Shown here one piece after another: positions 9,057 through 16,918 of a DNA stretch of 64,000 nt. The DNA comes from Brevundimonas aurantiaca (GTDB lineage: Bacteria > Pseudomonadota > Alphaproteobacteria > Caulobacterales > Caulobacteraceae). The position numbers and the translations under genes were made by a program. Location: the NCBI RefSeq assembly GCF_014199955.1, contig NZ_JACHOQ010000004.1:124001-188000 (forward strand), written 5' to 3'. The notes below the pieces were generated by a model. That model was not told the DNA's origin and made no database searches. It saw only the letters and a list, made by a program, of their open reading frames with translations. Within the stretch, counting starts at the first letter, position 1. Each line of letters begins with the position of its first letter.

Positions 9057-9631
9057 CAGGAAGCCTCGGGCCGGGGGCGAAGGCCGTCCATGAGGAGGGC
9101 GCGGGTGCGCTGGGACACGGCCTGACGCTCGGCTTCGTCGGCGCCCTGGAAGCCGGCGCCCAGCAGGGTGGCGATCAGGCGGATGTCCATCGGTCGCAGA
9201 TCCTTTCGCACCAGACCGGCCGCCTGGGCCCGCGCCAGGGGCGCGGCGCCCGCCTCCATCAAGCTTTGCCTCAGGGGCGTAAGCGCGTCGGGCGAGCGCA
9301 CGTTCCGCACCAGGCCCGCCAGGCCGGCGTTGCGGATCATGTCCTCGGCCAACCGGTCCAGGAACCAGAAGAAGGTCTCTGGCGCCTCGCCCTGGTCGGC
9401 GGTGCGGCGGCCCAGGTCGGCGACGTCGGCCTCGAGCACCGCCAGGGCCAGTTCGGTGCGGTCGGCGAAATGACGATACAGGGTGCCCCGGCCGACCCCG
9501 GCTTTTTCCGCGATCAGGTCCAGCGGGGCGTCCAGGCCGTGGTCGGCGAAGACCGCGCGCGCGGCGTCCAGCAGGGCGGCGCGGTTGTGGATGACGTCCT
9601 TGCGGAGGGTTTTGGGGGCGGGGCGCGACAT
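9056..9631 (-). CDS. TetR/AcrR-family repressor of the emr-like operon
   Basis: The protein is 191 residues from the ATG at 9631. The N-terminal helix-turn-helix reads ALLDAARAVFADHGLDAPLDLI followed by AEKAGVGRGTLYRHF, the TetR signature. The C-terminal half is the ligand-binding/dimer domain. A longer frame starting at 9670 would translate straight through the palindromic operator at 9644-9665, so the shorter start is preferred. The gene is first in the operon tetR-emrB-emrA with a one-base overlap, fitting autoregulation with release by a pump substrate. Confidence 0.92.
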   Translation of the reverse strand: MSRPAPKTLRKDVIHNRAALLDAARAVFADHGLDAPLDLIAEKAGVGRGTLYRHFADRTELALAVLEADVADLGRRTADQGEAPETFFWFLDRLAEDMIRNAGLAGLVRNVRSPDALTPLRQSLMEAGAAPLARAQAAGLVRKDLRPMDIRLIATLLGAGFQGADEAERQAVSQRTRALLMDGLRPRPEAS

Positions 9632-9643
9632 GGTGACGCGCTT

Positions 9644-9665
9644 AAATGGACACGGGTGTCCGTTT
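9644..9665. promoter_or_regulatory. candidate TetR operator (AAAT-GGACAC-GG-GTGTCC-GTTT)
   Basis: A 22-base dyad with perfect GGACAC/GTGTCC arms and matching AAA/TTT flanks lies 13 bases upstream of the chosen tetR start. Position and symmetry fit an autoregulatory operator of the adjacent TetR repressor; the binding itself is inferred. Confidence 0.6.
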
Positions 9666-9676
9666 TGCAAGGGGGA

Positions 9677-9690
9677 GATGTTCGAACATC
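9677..9690. repeat. 14-bp perfect palindrome GATGTTCGAACATC
   Basis: A perfect palindrome lies 46 bases upstream of the tetR start. Its 10-base core TGTTCGAACA recurs at 46277-46286 upstream of the metallophosphatase gene. Role unknown; it could be a second regulator site. Confidence 0.5.
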
Positions 9691-9860
9691 CCTCTTCCAG
9701 CGGGAGAGGGCTTGAGCGCCTGAGAGCGTAGCGATCAGTCTTGCGCCACCCGAAGGGCGCCGCGAAGCAGCCAAAGGGTGAGGGCGCGGTGGTGCGAACC
9801 GGCCCGCCGGCGGGCCCTCATCCGGCCCTTCGGGCCACCTTCTCCCCATGGGAGAAGGAA
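9691..9860. repeat. intergenic GC-rich palindromic repeat, copy 1
   Basis: This non-coding mosaic of hairpins is bounded by CCTCTTCC-agc-GGGAGAGG at the left and CCTTCTCC-ccat-GGAGAAGG at the right. Inside are a GGCCCGCCGGCGGGCC palindrome and CCGGCCCTTCGGGCC. The same style of element (CTCCC/GGGAG stems around a GC-rich core) stands at 12472-12655 and 25988-26140. It looks like a dispersed intergenic repeat family of the type common in alphaproteobacteria, not a gene. Confidence 0.55.
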
Positions 9861-9864
9861 GGAA

Positions 9865-10374
9865 TTAGAGCCCCTTCTCCAGCACCACGAAGTCCAGATC
9901 CGGCCGGGGCGGGTCGATGGGAAAGGGGCGGGTTTCGCCGGTGGGATGGTAGCCGCGCCGTTCGTACCAGGCGATCAGTTCGACGCGGCGATGGATGACG
10001 GTCATCTCCATGCGGCGGGCGGCGAAGCGGGCGACGGCCTCTGCTTCGGCGGCGGCGAGGAGACGGCGGCCCAGGCCGGAGGCTTGCAGGATGGGCTCGA
10101 CCGTCAGCATGCCGAGGTAGGTCCGGCCGTCGCCGACGCGGGCCACCTGGACGCAGCCGATCGGGGCGCCGTTGCGGTGGGCCAGCAGAATGACCCGGTC
10201 GGGATCGGCGATCAGGGCCGACAGTTCCTCGGCGCTGGTGCGGGTGTCGAACAGCAGGTCCGCCTCGTGGGTCCAGCCGGCCTTGGCCGTCTCGCCCCGA
10301 TAGGCCCGCTCGATCAGGGGATGAAGCGCGGCGACGTCGTCGAGTGTCGCCGCGCGGAAGGCGATCTCGCTCAC
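9865..10374 (-). CDS. GNAT-family N-acetyltransferase
   Basis: This 169-residue acetyl-CoA-dependent transferase has the N-terminal strand ATLDDVAALHPLIERAYRG and the core strand TYLGMLTVEPILQASGLGRRLL, whose Q/R-x-x-G-x-G/A loop binds the CoA pyrophosphate. The C-terminal segment (VELIAWYERRGYHPTGE) is typical of GNATs. Translation starts at a GTG whose GTGA overlaps the stop of the upstream S46 peptidase, so the two are coupled. An N-acetyltransferase acting on an amino acid or dipeptide released by the peptidase is possible, but this is only inference from position. Confidence 0.88.
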   Translation of the reverse strand: MSEIAFRAATLDDVAALHPLIERAYRGETAKAGWTHEADLLFDTRTSAEELSALIADPDRVILLAHRNGAPIGCVQVARVGDGRTYLGMLTVEPILQASGLGRRLLAAAEAEAVARFAARRMEMTVIHRRVELIAWYERRGYHPTGETRPFPIDPPRPDLDFVVLEKGL

Positions 10375-12452
10375 CGCTCCCGGTCTTGGGAAACGCCCAG
10401 CTCCCGCACCAGATGATCCATGCCGTAGACGTCGCGCAGGGCTACGGTGACGGCCTGGGTGGTGACGATGACGCTGCGGTTGACGGCGCGGTCATAGCCA
10501 TAGGCGTTGCGCTGGGTCAGGACGGTGGAATCGAAGTTGGCGCCGATGATCTCGCCCTTCGCATTGATGGCGGGCGAGCCGGAAGAGCCGCCGATGGTGT
10601 CGGTCGAGACGGCCATGTCCATCACCGCGTTCGGGTCGATCCGGTCCTTGGCCGCCAGCAGTTTGGGCGCGACGGCGAAGGGCTCGGCCCCCGTGGCGCG
10701 GTCCCACAGGCCGGCGAAGGTGGTGAAGGCGGCGAACCTCTGGCCCGGAACGTCGGAGCCTTCGACCTGGCCGTAGGTCAGGCGCAGGGTGCCGGTGGCG
10801 TCGGGATAGACGGCGTCGCCATAGGCGGCGAAACGGGCGGCGGCCAGCTGTTCCGAGGCGCGGTCGGTCGGGGCCTGGACGCGGGTCTCCCAGGCGTCGC
10901 GAACGGCGCGGGCGTCGGCGTCGATGGCCAGGGCGTACTGGATCATCGGATCGGTCGAGGCCTGGACGGCTGCCAGACCGCCGGTCCACAGGGCGCGGCG
11001 CACGGCCGGGTCGGCCAGGGTCGTGCCGGCGACCAGACGCGCCGACAGGCCCTCGGGGCTTTCCTTGCCCAGCAGGGTGCGGACCGAGGGGTTGTCGACC
11101 GTCAGCCATTCGCGGGTCTTGGACAGCCACCACTCCAGTCGGATCTGCTCAAGTTCCGGATAGATGGGGCGTTCGGCGAACAGGCGGGATTCGACGCCGG
11201 ACAGGCGGCTGTCGGCGAACTCGGGCAGACGCTGGTCGGACGGCTTGGCCCGCTCCTGGGCGCCGCGCACCAAGGTGCGGGCATAGCTGAACAGTTGCGA
11301 TCCCCCGGCGACCGAGGTCGTGCCCAGGCCTGTGCCGCCCTCCAGCAGGGCCATGGAGGGATAGAGTTCGCGGGCGACCGGCTGGACCGCGCTGAGCGCC
11401 GACCAGGGATCGACGCCGGACGCGGCGGCGCGGGCGCGGAAGTCGGCCTCCTGTTCGGCCTTTCTGGCCATGAAGGCCGGGTCGATCAGGGCGGCCATGC
11501 GACCGCGCCCGCGCTTATAGGTGTTTTCCAGACCGACGATCGGGTCCATGGCGATGAAGGCCTGCTCCTCGCCCTCTTCGGAATAGCGGATCAGCCGGCC
11601 GCGCAGCTCCGAAGCGATCAACTGGTCCAGCGGCAGCACCACGTCGCGAATGGTGGTCAGCTGATCCTGGGTCAGCAGGCGCTGGGTCGAGCCGGGATTG
11701 CCGGAGATGAAGACGGCCTCGCCCTCGGTCGGCTTGTTGGGGTTCCAGGCGAAATGGGTCGGGGTCTCGACCGGCTTTCCGTCCTCGTACAGGCGGATGA
11801 AGGCCGCATCGACGGCGAAGCGGGGGAAGGAGAAGTTGTCCAGATCGCCGCCGAAGGTGGCGGCCCGATCCTCAGGCGCCCAGGCCAGGCGGACGTCGGA
11901 ATATTTGCGGTACTTGTAGAGTTTGAACTGGCCGCCCCGGTACAGGCTGACGACCTGGCAGCGGATCTTGGGGTCGTTTCCGCAGGCTTCGCTTTCGATC
12001 CGACCGGCCTCGGCGTCGCGGGCCTGGGTGAAGGCCTGGCCTTCAAGCCCTTCACCCGCCTTGTGCATCCGCTCGGTCACGTCCGAGATATCGGTCAGGA
12101 TCTCGGCGGTGGCGCCGGGGCATTTCAGCTCTTCCTCGCGCGATTTCGGCAGGAAGCCGGTCTCGGCGTAGTTGACCTGGGGCGTGGACAGGTTGGCGAC
12201 GCAGGTGGCGACGCAGTGGTTGTTGGTCATCACCAGGCCCTGGCCCGAGACCACGCCCGCCGAACAGCCGCCGAACTTGACCGACGACAGCCGCACCCGG
12301 TCCAGGAAGGCCTGGTCGATGTTCGTCCTCAGGGTCTGATTGGCGCGGGCGACGGGGAAGTTGTCGAAGGTCCACATGCCTTCTTCGGCGCTGGCCGATG
12401 AGGCGGCTGCGACGGCGACGACGGCGGCGGAGGCGAGCAGGGCGAGGCGCAT
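10371..12452 (-). CDS. S46 dipeptidyl peptidase, DPP11-like (Asp/Glu specificity predicted)
   Basis: This is a 693-residue secreted serine peptidase of family S46, which in other Gram-negative bacteria removes N-terminal dipeptides in the periplasm. It has a signal peptide (MRLALLASAAVVAVAAASSA), catalytic His79 in VMTNNHCV, the conserved Asp in GGDLDNFSFP (about 203-205) and nucleophile Ser624 in GGSSGSP. The residue 18 after the serine, which sets S1 specificity in the family, is Ser642. Arg or Ser there is reported for DPP11, Gly for DPP7. It is paralogous to the gene immediately upstream, and the GNAT gene overlaps its 3' end. Confidence 0.93.
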   Translation of the reverse strand: MRLALLASAAVVAVAAASSASAEEGMWTFDNFPVARANQTLRTNIDQAFLDRVRLSSVKFGGCSAGVVSGQGLVMTNNHCVATCVANLSTPQVNYAETGFLPKSREEELKCPGATAEILTDISDVTERMHKAGEGLEGQAFTQARDAEAGRIESEACGNDPKIRCQVVSLYRGGQFKLYKYRKYSDVRLAWAPEDRAATFGGDLDNFSFPRFAVDAAFIRLYEDGKPVETPTHFAWNPNKPTEGEAVFISGNPGSTQRLLTQDQLTTIRDVVLPLDQLIASELRGRLIRYSEEGEEQAFIAMDPIVGLENTYKRGRGRMAALIDPAFMARKAEQEADFRARAAASGVDPWSALSAVQPVARELYPSMALLEGGTGLGTTSVAGGSQLFSYARTLVRGAQERAKPSDQRLPEFADSRLSGVESRLFAERPIYPELEQIRLEWWLSKTREWLTVDNPSVRTLLGKESPEGLSARLVAGTTLADPAVRRALWTGGLAAVQASTDPMIQYALAIDADARAVRDAWETRVQAPTDRASEQLAAARFAAYGDAVYPDATGTLRLTYGQVEGSDVPGQRFAAFTTFAGLWDRATGAEPFAVAPKLLAAKDRIDPNAVMDMAVSTDTIGGSSGSPAINAKGEIIGANFDSTVLTQRNAYGYDRAVNRSVIVTTQAVTVALRDVYGMDHLVRELGVSQDRER

Positions 12453-12471
12453 GGGGGTGGTCCTTGAAGTC

Positions 12472-12655
12472 TCCTCCCCATCGCTCTGCGATGGGGAGGT
12501 GGCGCGGCGCGACTTCGCGCCGTGACGGAGGGGCTCTGAGATACATGACAGGCGCCGGTGCGGTGGTGAAGAGCCCTTCCACCGCGGAGCTTGTCCTCGG
12601 GCTCGCCGAAGGCGGGAACCGGGGGCGGTCCCCCTCCCCGCAAAGCGGGGAGGAG
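12472..12655. repeat. intergenic GC-rich palindromic repeat, copy 2
   Basis: The gap between the two S46 genes holds hairpins CTCCCCATCG-ctctg-CGATGGGGAG and GGCGCGAC-TTCGCGCC at its left end and CCTCCCCGC-aaa-GCGGGGAGG at its right end. This is the same architecture as the elements at 9691-9860 and 25988-26140. No credible coding frame is present. Confidence 0.55.
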
Positions 12656-12671
12656 ACTTTATGACCCGGTC

Positions 12672-14759
12672 TTACCGCCGCACGCCCAGTTCGCGCAGCA
12701 GGCGGGGCTGGTTGTAGACGTTGCGCAGGGCCTCGGTGATGGCGGCGGTCGAGACGGTGACCGTGCGGTTCAGCTCGCCGTCATAGCCGAAGCTGCCGCC
12801 CAGCGAGTGGATGTTGCCGTCGAAGGCGGCGCCGATGACTTCACCCTTGGCGTTGATCACGGGCGAGCCCGAGTTGCCGCCGATGATGTCGTTGGTCGAG
12901 ACGAAGTCATAGACGGTCGACTTGTTCACCTTGCCCTCGGCCGCCAGCCAGTCTTCGGCCGCGTTGAAGGGCTCGGCGCCCGTATTCCGCTCGTACAGAC
13001 CGCCGATATAGGTGAAGGGCTCCACCGTCACGCCGCGATAGGTCCAGCCCTTAACCTGGCCGTAGGAGAGGCGCAGGGAGAAGGTGGCGTCGGGATAGAG
13101 GTTGGTTCCGTAGACCGCGAACCGGGCCTGGGCGATCTTTTCGGCGGCGCGGCTGGTCGGGCCGGACACGGCCGCTTCCCACTGGGTGCGGACGGCCTGG
13201 GCGGCGTCGTCATTGGCCAGAACGAACTGGATCATCGGATCGCCCGAGGCGGCCAGCTGTTCCGGCGTCATGGCCAGGGCTTCGGCGCGGAAGGCCGGAT
13301 CGGCCAGGCGGGTGCCCTCGACGGTGCGCTCAGCGATCTGCTCGGGACTTTCCTTGCCCAGCAGGGCTTTAACGCTGGGATTGTCCACCGTCAGATATTC
13401 GCGGGTCTTGGACAGCCAGAACGACATCTGAATCTTCTCGATGTCGTCGGAGATCGGGGCGTCCTGCGCCAGGCGGCGGCCCAGGGCGGCGATGTCCGCC
13501 TCGGAATAGCCGGCGCGGCGTTCGGCCGCAGGCTTGGCCCGCTCCTTGGCGGCGCGGACGATGGCCTTGGCGTAGCTGTACAGCTGCGAGCGCGGACCCG
13601 ATTCCAGCTGGCGATAAGGCAGGTAAAGGTCGCGCTGGGCGGCGGCGGCGCGCTCCAGCTCGGCCCAGGGGTCGCCGATCCGTTGGGCCAGGGCGGGGTC
13701 GGCCGCGACGCGCTGGCGCAGCTCCTGCTCCTCAGCGCGCTTCTTGGCCATGAAGGCGGGGTCGGTCAGGGCGCCCTGCTGGCCGTAATAGACCTTGAAG
13801 CTGTTCTCCAGGCCGAAGATCGGATCGACCGAGACCCGCTTGGCCTCTTCGCTGGTGGTCGCATATTCCAGCAGGCGACCGCGCAGTTCCGAGGTCTGGA
13901 TCAGGGTGATCGGCAGCTGCTGATCGCGCAGGACCTCCAGCTGGGCCATGGTCAACAGGCGCGAGGTCGAGCCGGGGTTGCCGGCGACGAAGGTTACGTC
14001 GCCTTCCTTGGGCGCATTGGGGTTCCACGTCAGGTGGTTCGGCGTGGAGACCGGCTTGCCGTCCTCGTAGGCGCGCAGGAAGGCCGCATCCAGGGCGTAG
14101 CGCGGGAAGTTGAAATTGTCCGGATCGCCGCCGAAGAAGGCCGCCTGAAACTCGGGCGCGAAGACCAGACGCACATCCTCGTACTTGCGGAACTTGTAGA
14201 GCTTGTACTGACCGCCGCGGTACAGGCTGATGACCTGGCAGGTCAGCTTCTGATCGTCGCCGCAGACTTCCTTTTGAATCTTGTCGATCTCGGCCGCGCG
14301 GGCGCGCACGAAGGCGGCGCCCTCAAGCCCGGCGCCGGCGGCGGTGACGCGGTCGGTGACGTCGGTGATGTCGGTCAGGATCTCGGCCGTCTGGCCGGGG
14401 CATTTCTTCTCTTCCTCGCGGGTCGCGGGCATCCAGCCGTTCTTGACGTAGTCGTTCTGGGCGTCCGACAGGTCCTGAACGCAGCTGACGACGCAGTGGT
14501 GGTTGGTCAGGATCAAGCCTTCGCCCGAAACCAGCGAAGCTGAACAGCCCTGCAGACGCACGGCGGCGTTGCGCACCCGATCCAGCCAGGCCTGGTCGAG
14601 GTTCGTGCCGTATTTCTCATTCACCGTCGCGATGGGGAAGTTGTCGAAGGTCCACATGCCCTCATCGGCCTTGGCGGGAGTCGCAGGCGCGGACAGGACG
14701 ACGGTCGCGGCGCCCAGGGCGGCCAGCGAGGCGGTGAGACGAAGGGACGGCAGGGACAT
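12672..14759 (-). CDS. S46 dipeptidyl peptidase, DPP7-like (hydrophobic specificity predicted)
   Basis: This 695-residue S46 serine peptidase has a signal peptide (MSLPSLRLTASLAALGAATV), catalytic His in LILTNHHCV, GGDPDNFNFPRYALD with the conserved Asp, and nucleophile Ser630 in GGNSGSP. The specificity position (+18) is Gly648, the residue reported for DPP7, which prefers bulky hydrophobic P1 residues. Two cysteines near the active site (HHCVVSC) may form a disulfide, as in the paralogue. A GGAGGAAG ribosome site precedes the ATG. It lies 219 bases upstream of the DPP11-like copy in the same orientation, a tandem duplication that has diverged in specificity. Confidence 0.93.
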   Translation of the reverse strand: MSLPSLRLTASLAALGAATVVLSAPATPAKADEGMWTFDNFPIATVNEKYGTNLDQAWLDRVRNAAVRLQGCSASLVSGEGLILTNHHCVVSCVQDLSDAQNDYVKNGWMPATREEEKKCPGQTAEILTDITDVTDRVTAAGAGLEGAAFVRARAAEIDKIQKEVCGDDQKLTCQVISLYRGGQYKLYKFRKYEDVRLVFAPEFQAAFFGGDPDNFNFPRYALDAAFLRAYEDGKPVSTPNHLTWNPNAPKEGDVTFVAGNPGSTSRLLTMAQLEVLRDQQLPITLIQTSELRGRLLEYATTSEEAKRVSVDPIFGLENSFKVYYGQQGALTDPAFMAKKRAEEQELRQRVAADPALAQRIGDPWAELERAAAAQRDLYLPYRQLESGPRSQLYSYAKAIVRAAKERAKPAAERRAGYSEADIAALGRRLAQDAPISDDIEKIQMSFWLSKTREYLTVDNPSVKALLGKESPEQIAERTVEGTRLADPAFRAEALAMTPEQLAASGDPMIQFVLANDDAAQAVRTQWEAAVSGPTSRAAEKIAQARFAVYGTNLYPDATFSLRLSYGQVKGWTYRGVTVEPFTYIGGLYERNTGAEPFNAAEDWLAAEGKVNKSTVYDFVSTNDIIGGNSGSPVINAKGEVIGAAFDGNIHSLGGSFGYDGELNRTVTVSTAAITEALRNVYNQPRLLRELGVRR

Positions 14760-14912
14760 TTGGAAACTTCCTCCAGAGCGCGGGACCGGGCTGATCCGCC
14801 TGTTATCTTGTAACTAGCGCCGTTTCATCGACGCCGCCAAGAGCCAGACGCCGATAGCCCGGCGATCGGTCTCTCGCAATCGCGCCGATGCGAAGCCTTA
14901 CCCCGATTTAAC

Positions 14913-14941
14913 TTGGCGCTGAGGCACGCGCCGGTCAGATA
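14913..14941 (+). promoter_or_regulatory. weak promoter candidate for the DevCAB exporter
   Basis: TTGGCG (14913-14918), 17 bases, then CAGATA (14936-14941) lies 30 bases before the permease ATG, in the divergent gap shared with the DPP7-like gene. The match to a housekeeping promoter is only fair. Confidence 0.25.
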
Positions 14942-14970
14942 GACCCCATACCGGGGGTTTATCGACGACC

Positions 14971-16140
14971 ATGTCGCTTGCATTATCAACCTTGCTCTAC
15001 GAGTGGCGCCGCTACATGGCCGCCATTGTGGCGCTCGCCTTTTCGGGCCTGCTGGTGCTGGCCCAGGTCGGCATGTTCATGGGGATCGGCAAGGCCTTTA
15101 CGGCCCAGATCGACCGCGCCCGCGCCGACATCATGATCCTGAGCCCCGGGGCCACGGCCCTGTTCAACGGCGGCCCCTCGGGCGTGCCGCGGCGCATCAT
15201 GCCGGTGGTCTATCAGCACCCCGAAGTCCTGGCCGTCGCCGACCTGGACGGGTCCGGCGGGCGTTGGCAAAACATCGTCAAGGACAAGGAGCCGGGCGCC
15301 GAGCCTGCGGCCCCCGGCGCCAAGAAGATGGAGTTCGTCAACGTCACCACCATCGACGCCATGCCCGGCGCGGTGACGGTGCCCGTCGACTATTCCGACG
15401 ATCTGGTCGAGGCCCTGCGCCAGCCCTATGCGGTGGCGGTGGACCAGACCGCCCTGGGACGGCTGGGCGTCAAACTGGGCGACCAGGCCACCTATAACGG
15501 CAAGACCGTGCGGGTCGCGGCCGTGACCCAGGGCTATCCCAATATGATGCAGGCCACGGTCGTCATGTCGCGCGACACCCTGCGGATGCTGGGCGAGGCC
15601 AATACCGGCGAACGGGTCGGGCCGCTGATGGTCCAGATCAAGGATCCGGCGCGCGCCCCGATCGTGGTGGCCCAGCTGAACGCCATCTCCAACGGCCAGT
15701 TCAAGGCCTGGACGCGCCAGGACCTGGCCAAGGCCAATGAGGGGGCGATGATGAAGGAGAGCTTCATCGCCATCATGCTGGGCTTCTCGCTGTTCCTGGG
15801 CATTCTGATCGGGGTGGCCATCACCTGGCAGACCCTGCGCGGCGCCATCATGGCGAACATCAAGGAGTTCGCCTCTCTGCGGGCGCTCGGCGTCTCCATG
15901 GGGTCGCTGCGGCGGATCGTGCTGGAACTCAGCTTCTGGGTCGGGATCGCCGGGGTCCTGGCGGCCTTCGTCCTGACCTGGGCCGTCAGCCTGCTGGCCG
16001 CCGGCTCGGGCCTGACCATGTCCTTCCCGCCCACCATGGTGATGATGGTCTCGGCCATGCTGGTGGTGATCGCCCTCGTGTCCGGCTTCCTGTCGCTGGG
16101 CGTCCTGAAGAAGAGCCAGCCTGCGGACCTGCTGCGATGA
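14971..16140 (+). CDS. ABC exporter permease, DevC type (FtsX/MacB-like)
   Basis: This 389-residue inner-membrane protein has one N-terminal helix (about 15-40), a large periplasmic MacB_PCD-like domain (about 45-255), and then three helices packed at the C-terminus (about 265-385), the topology of type VII (MacB/FtsX/DevC) permeases. Its length and the accompanying HlyD adaptor fit DevC better than MacB, where the ATPase is fused. It is the first gene of a three-gene operon and overlaps the ATPase gene by 4 bases. The substrate is unknown; cyanobacterial DevBCA exports glycolipids. Confidence 0.9.
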   Translation: MSLALSTLLYEWRRYMAAIVALAFSGLLVLAQVGMFMGIGKAFTAQIDRARADIMILSPGATALFNGGPSGVPRRIMPVVYQHPEVLAVADLDGSGGRWQNIVKDKEPGAEPAAPGAKKMEFVNVTTIDAMPGAVTVPVDYSDDLVEALRQPYAVAVDQTALGRLGVKLGDQATYNGKTVRVAAVTQGYPNMMQATVVMSRDTLRMLGEANTGERVGPLMVQIKDPARAPIVVAQLNAISNGQFKAWTRQDLAKANEGAMMKESFIAIMLGFSLFLGILIGVAITWQTLRGAIMANIKEFASLRALGVSMGSLRRIVLELSFWVGIAGVLAAFVLTWAVSLLAAGSGLTMSFPPTMVMMVSAMLVVIALVSGFLSLGVLKKSQPADLLR

Positions 16141-16892
16141 GCGTTCATACCAAAGTCCACGGCAAGCACGGCGACTTCGCCATCGAGGCCAAGGGTCTGG
16201 TCAAGCGGTTCAAGACGGGCCGCAGCTGGGTCGAGGTGCTGAAGGGCGTCGATTTCGACGCGCGCCACGGCGACCTGACCATGGTCATGGGGCCGTCCGG
16301 CTCGGGCAAGTCGACCCTGATCGCCAATCTGTCGGGCCTGCTGAAGCCTGAAGAGGGGCGGGTGGACATTCTGGACGTCGACGACCTGTGGAAATACGGC
16401 TCGGGCCGGATCGACAAGTTCCGGCTGGATCACTGCGGCTTCATCTTTCAGGGCTTCAACCTGTTTCCGTCGCTGACGGCGCTGCAACAGGTGATGACGG
16501 TGCTGAAATATCAGGGCCTGTCGCCGTCGGAGGCCAAGAAGCGCGCCACCACCGCCCTGGAAGAAGTCGGCCTGGGCCATCGCTTGAACCAGCGGCCCAG
16601 CGCCCTGTCAGGCGGCGAGAAGCAGCGGGTCGCCATCGCCCGCGCCCTGGCCAAGAACCCGCAGATCCTGTTCGCCGACGAACCGACCTCGGCGCTGGAC
16701 GGCGAAAACGGCCAGGTCGTCATTCGGCTGCTCCGCCGGGCCGCCACCGAACACGGCGCCGCCGTGATCTGCGTGACCCACGACCCGCGCCTGGAAGCCT
16801 GGGCCGACCGGGTCATCCACATCGAAGACGGCAAGATCCTGGACGATCAACGCCGCACCCCTGATCCCGACGCCCAGCTGGCGTCCCACTAA
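16137..16892 (+). CDS. ABC exporter ATPase, DevA type
   Basis: This 251-residue nucleotide-binding subunit has Walker A GPSGSGKST (about 51-59), Q-loop FIFQGFNLFPSLT, signature LSGGEKQRV, Walker B ILFADEPTSALD and H-loop VTHDPR. This is the MacB/LolD/DevA subfamily that powers mechanotransmission exporters. It overlaps the permease gene by 4 bases (ATGA) and is followed 26 bases later by the adaptor gene. There is nothing odd in the catalytic motifs, so it should be active. Confidence 0.95.
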   Translation: MSVHTKVHGKHGDFAIEAKGLVKRFKTGRSWVEVLKGVDFDARHGDLTMVMGPSGSGKSTLIANLSGLLKPEEGRVDILDVDDLWKYGSGRIDKFRLDHCGFIFQGFNLFPSLTALQQVMTVLKYQGLSPSEAKKRATTALEEVGLGHRLNQRPSALSGGEKQRVAIARALAKNPQILFADEPTSALDGENGQVVIRLLRRAATEHGAAVICVTHDPRLEAWADRVIHIEDGKILDDQRRTPDPDAQLASH

Positions 16893-16918
16893 GCTCTTTT
16901 CGAACGGACTGAACCGTC

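Noticed and set aside
10344..14543. 650-685-codon plus-strand frames over both S46 peptidase genes
   Set aside because: Antisense shadows; conserved catalytic motifs are on the minus strand.
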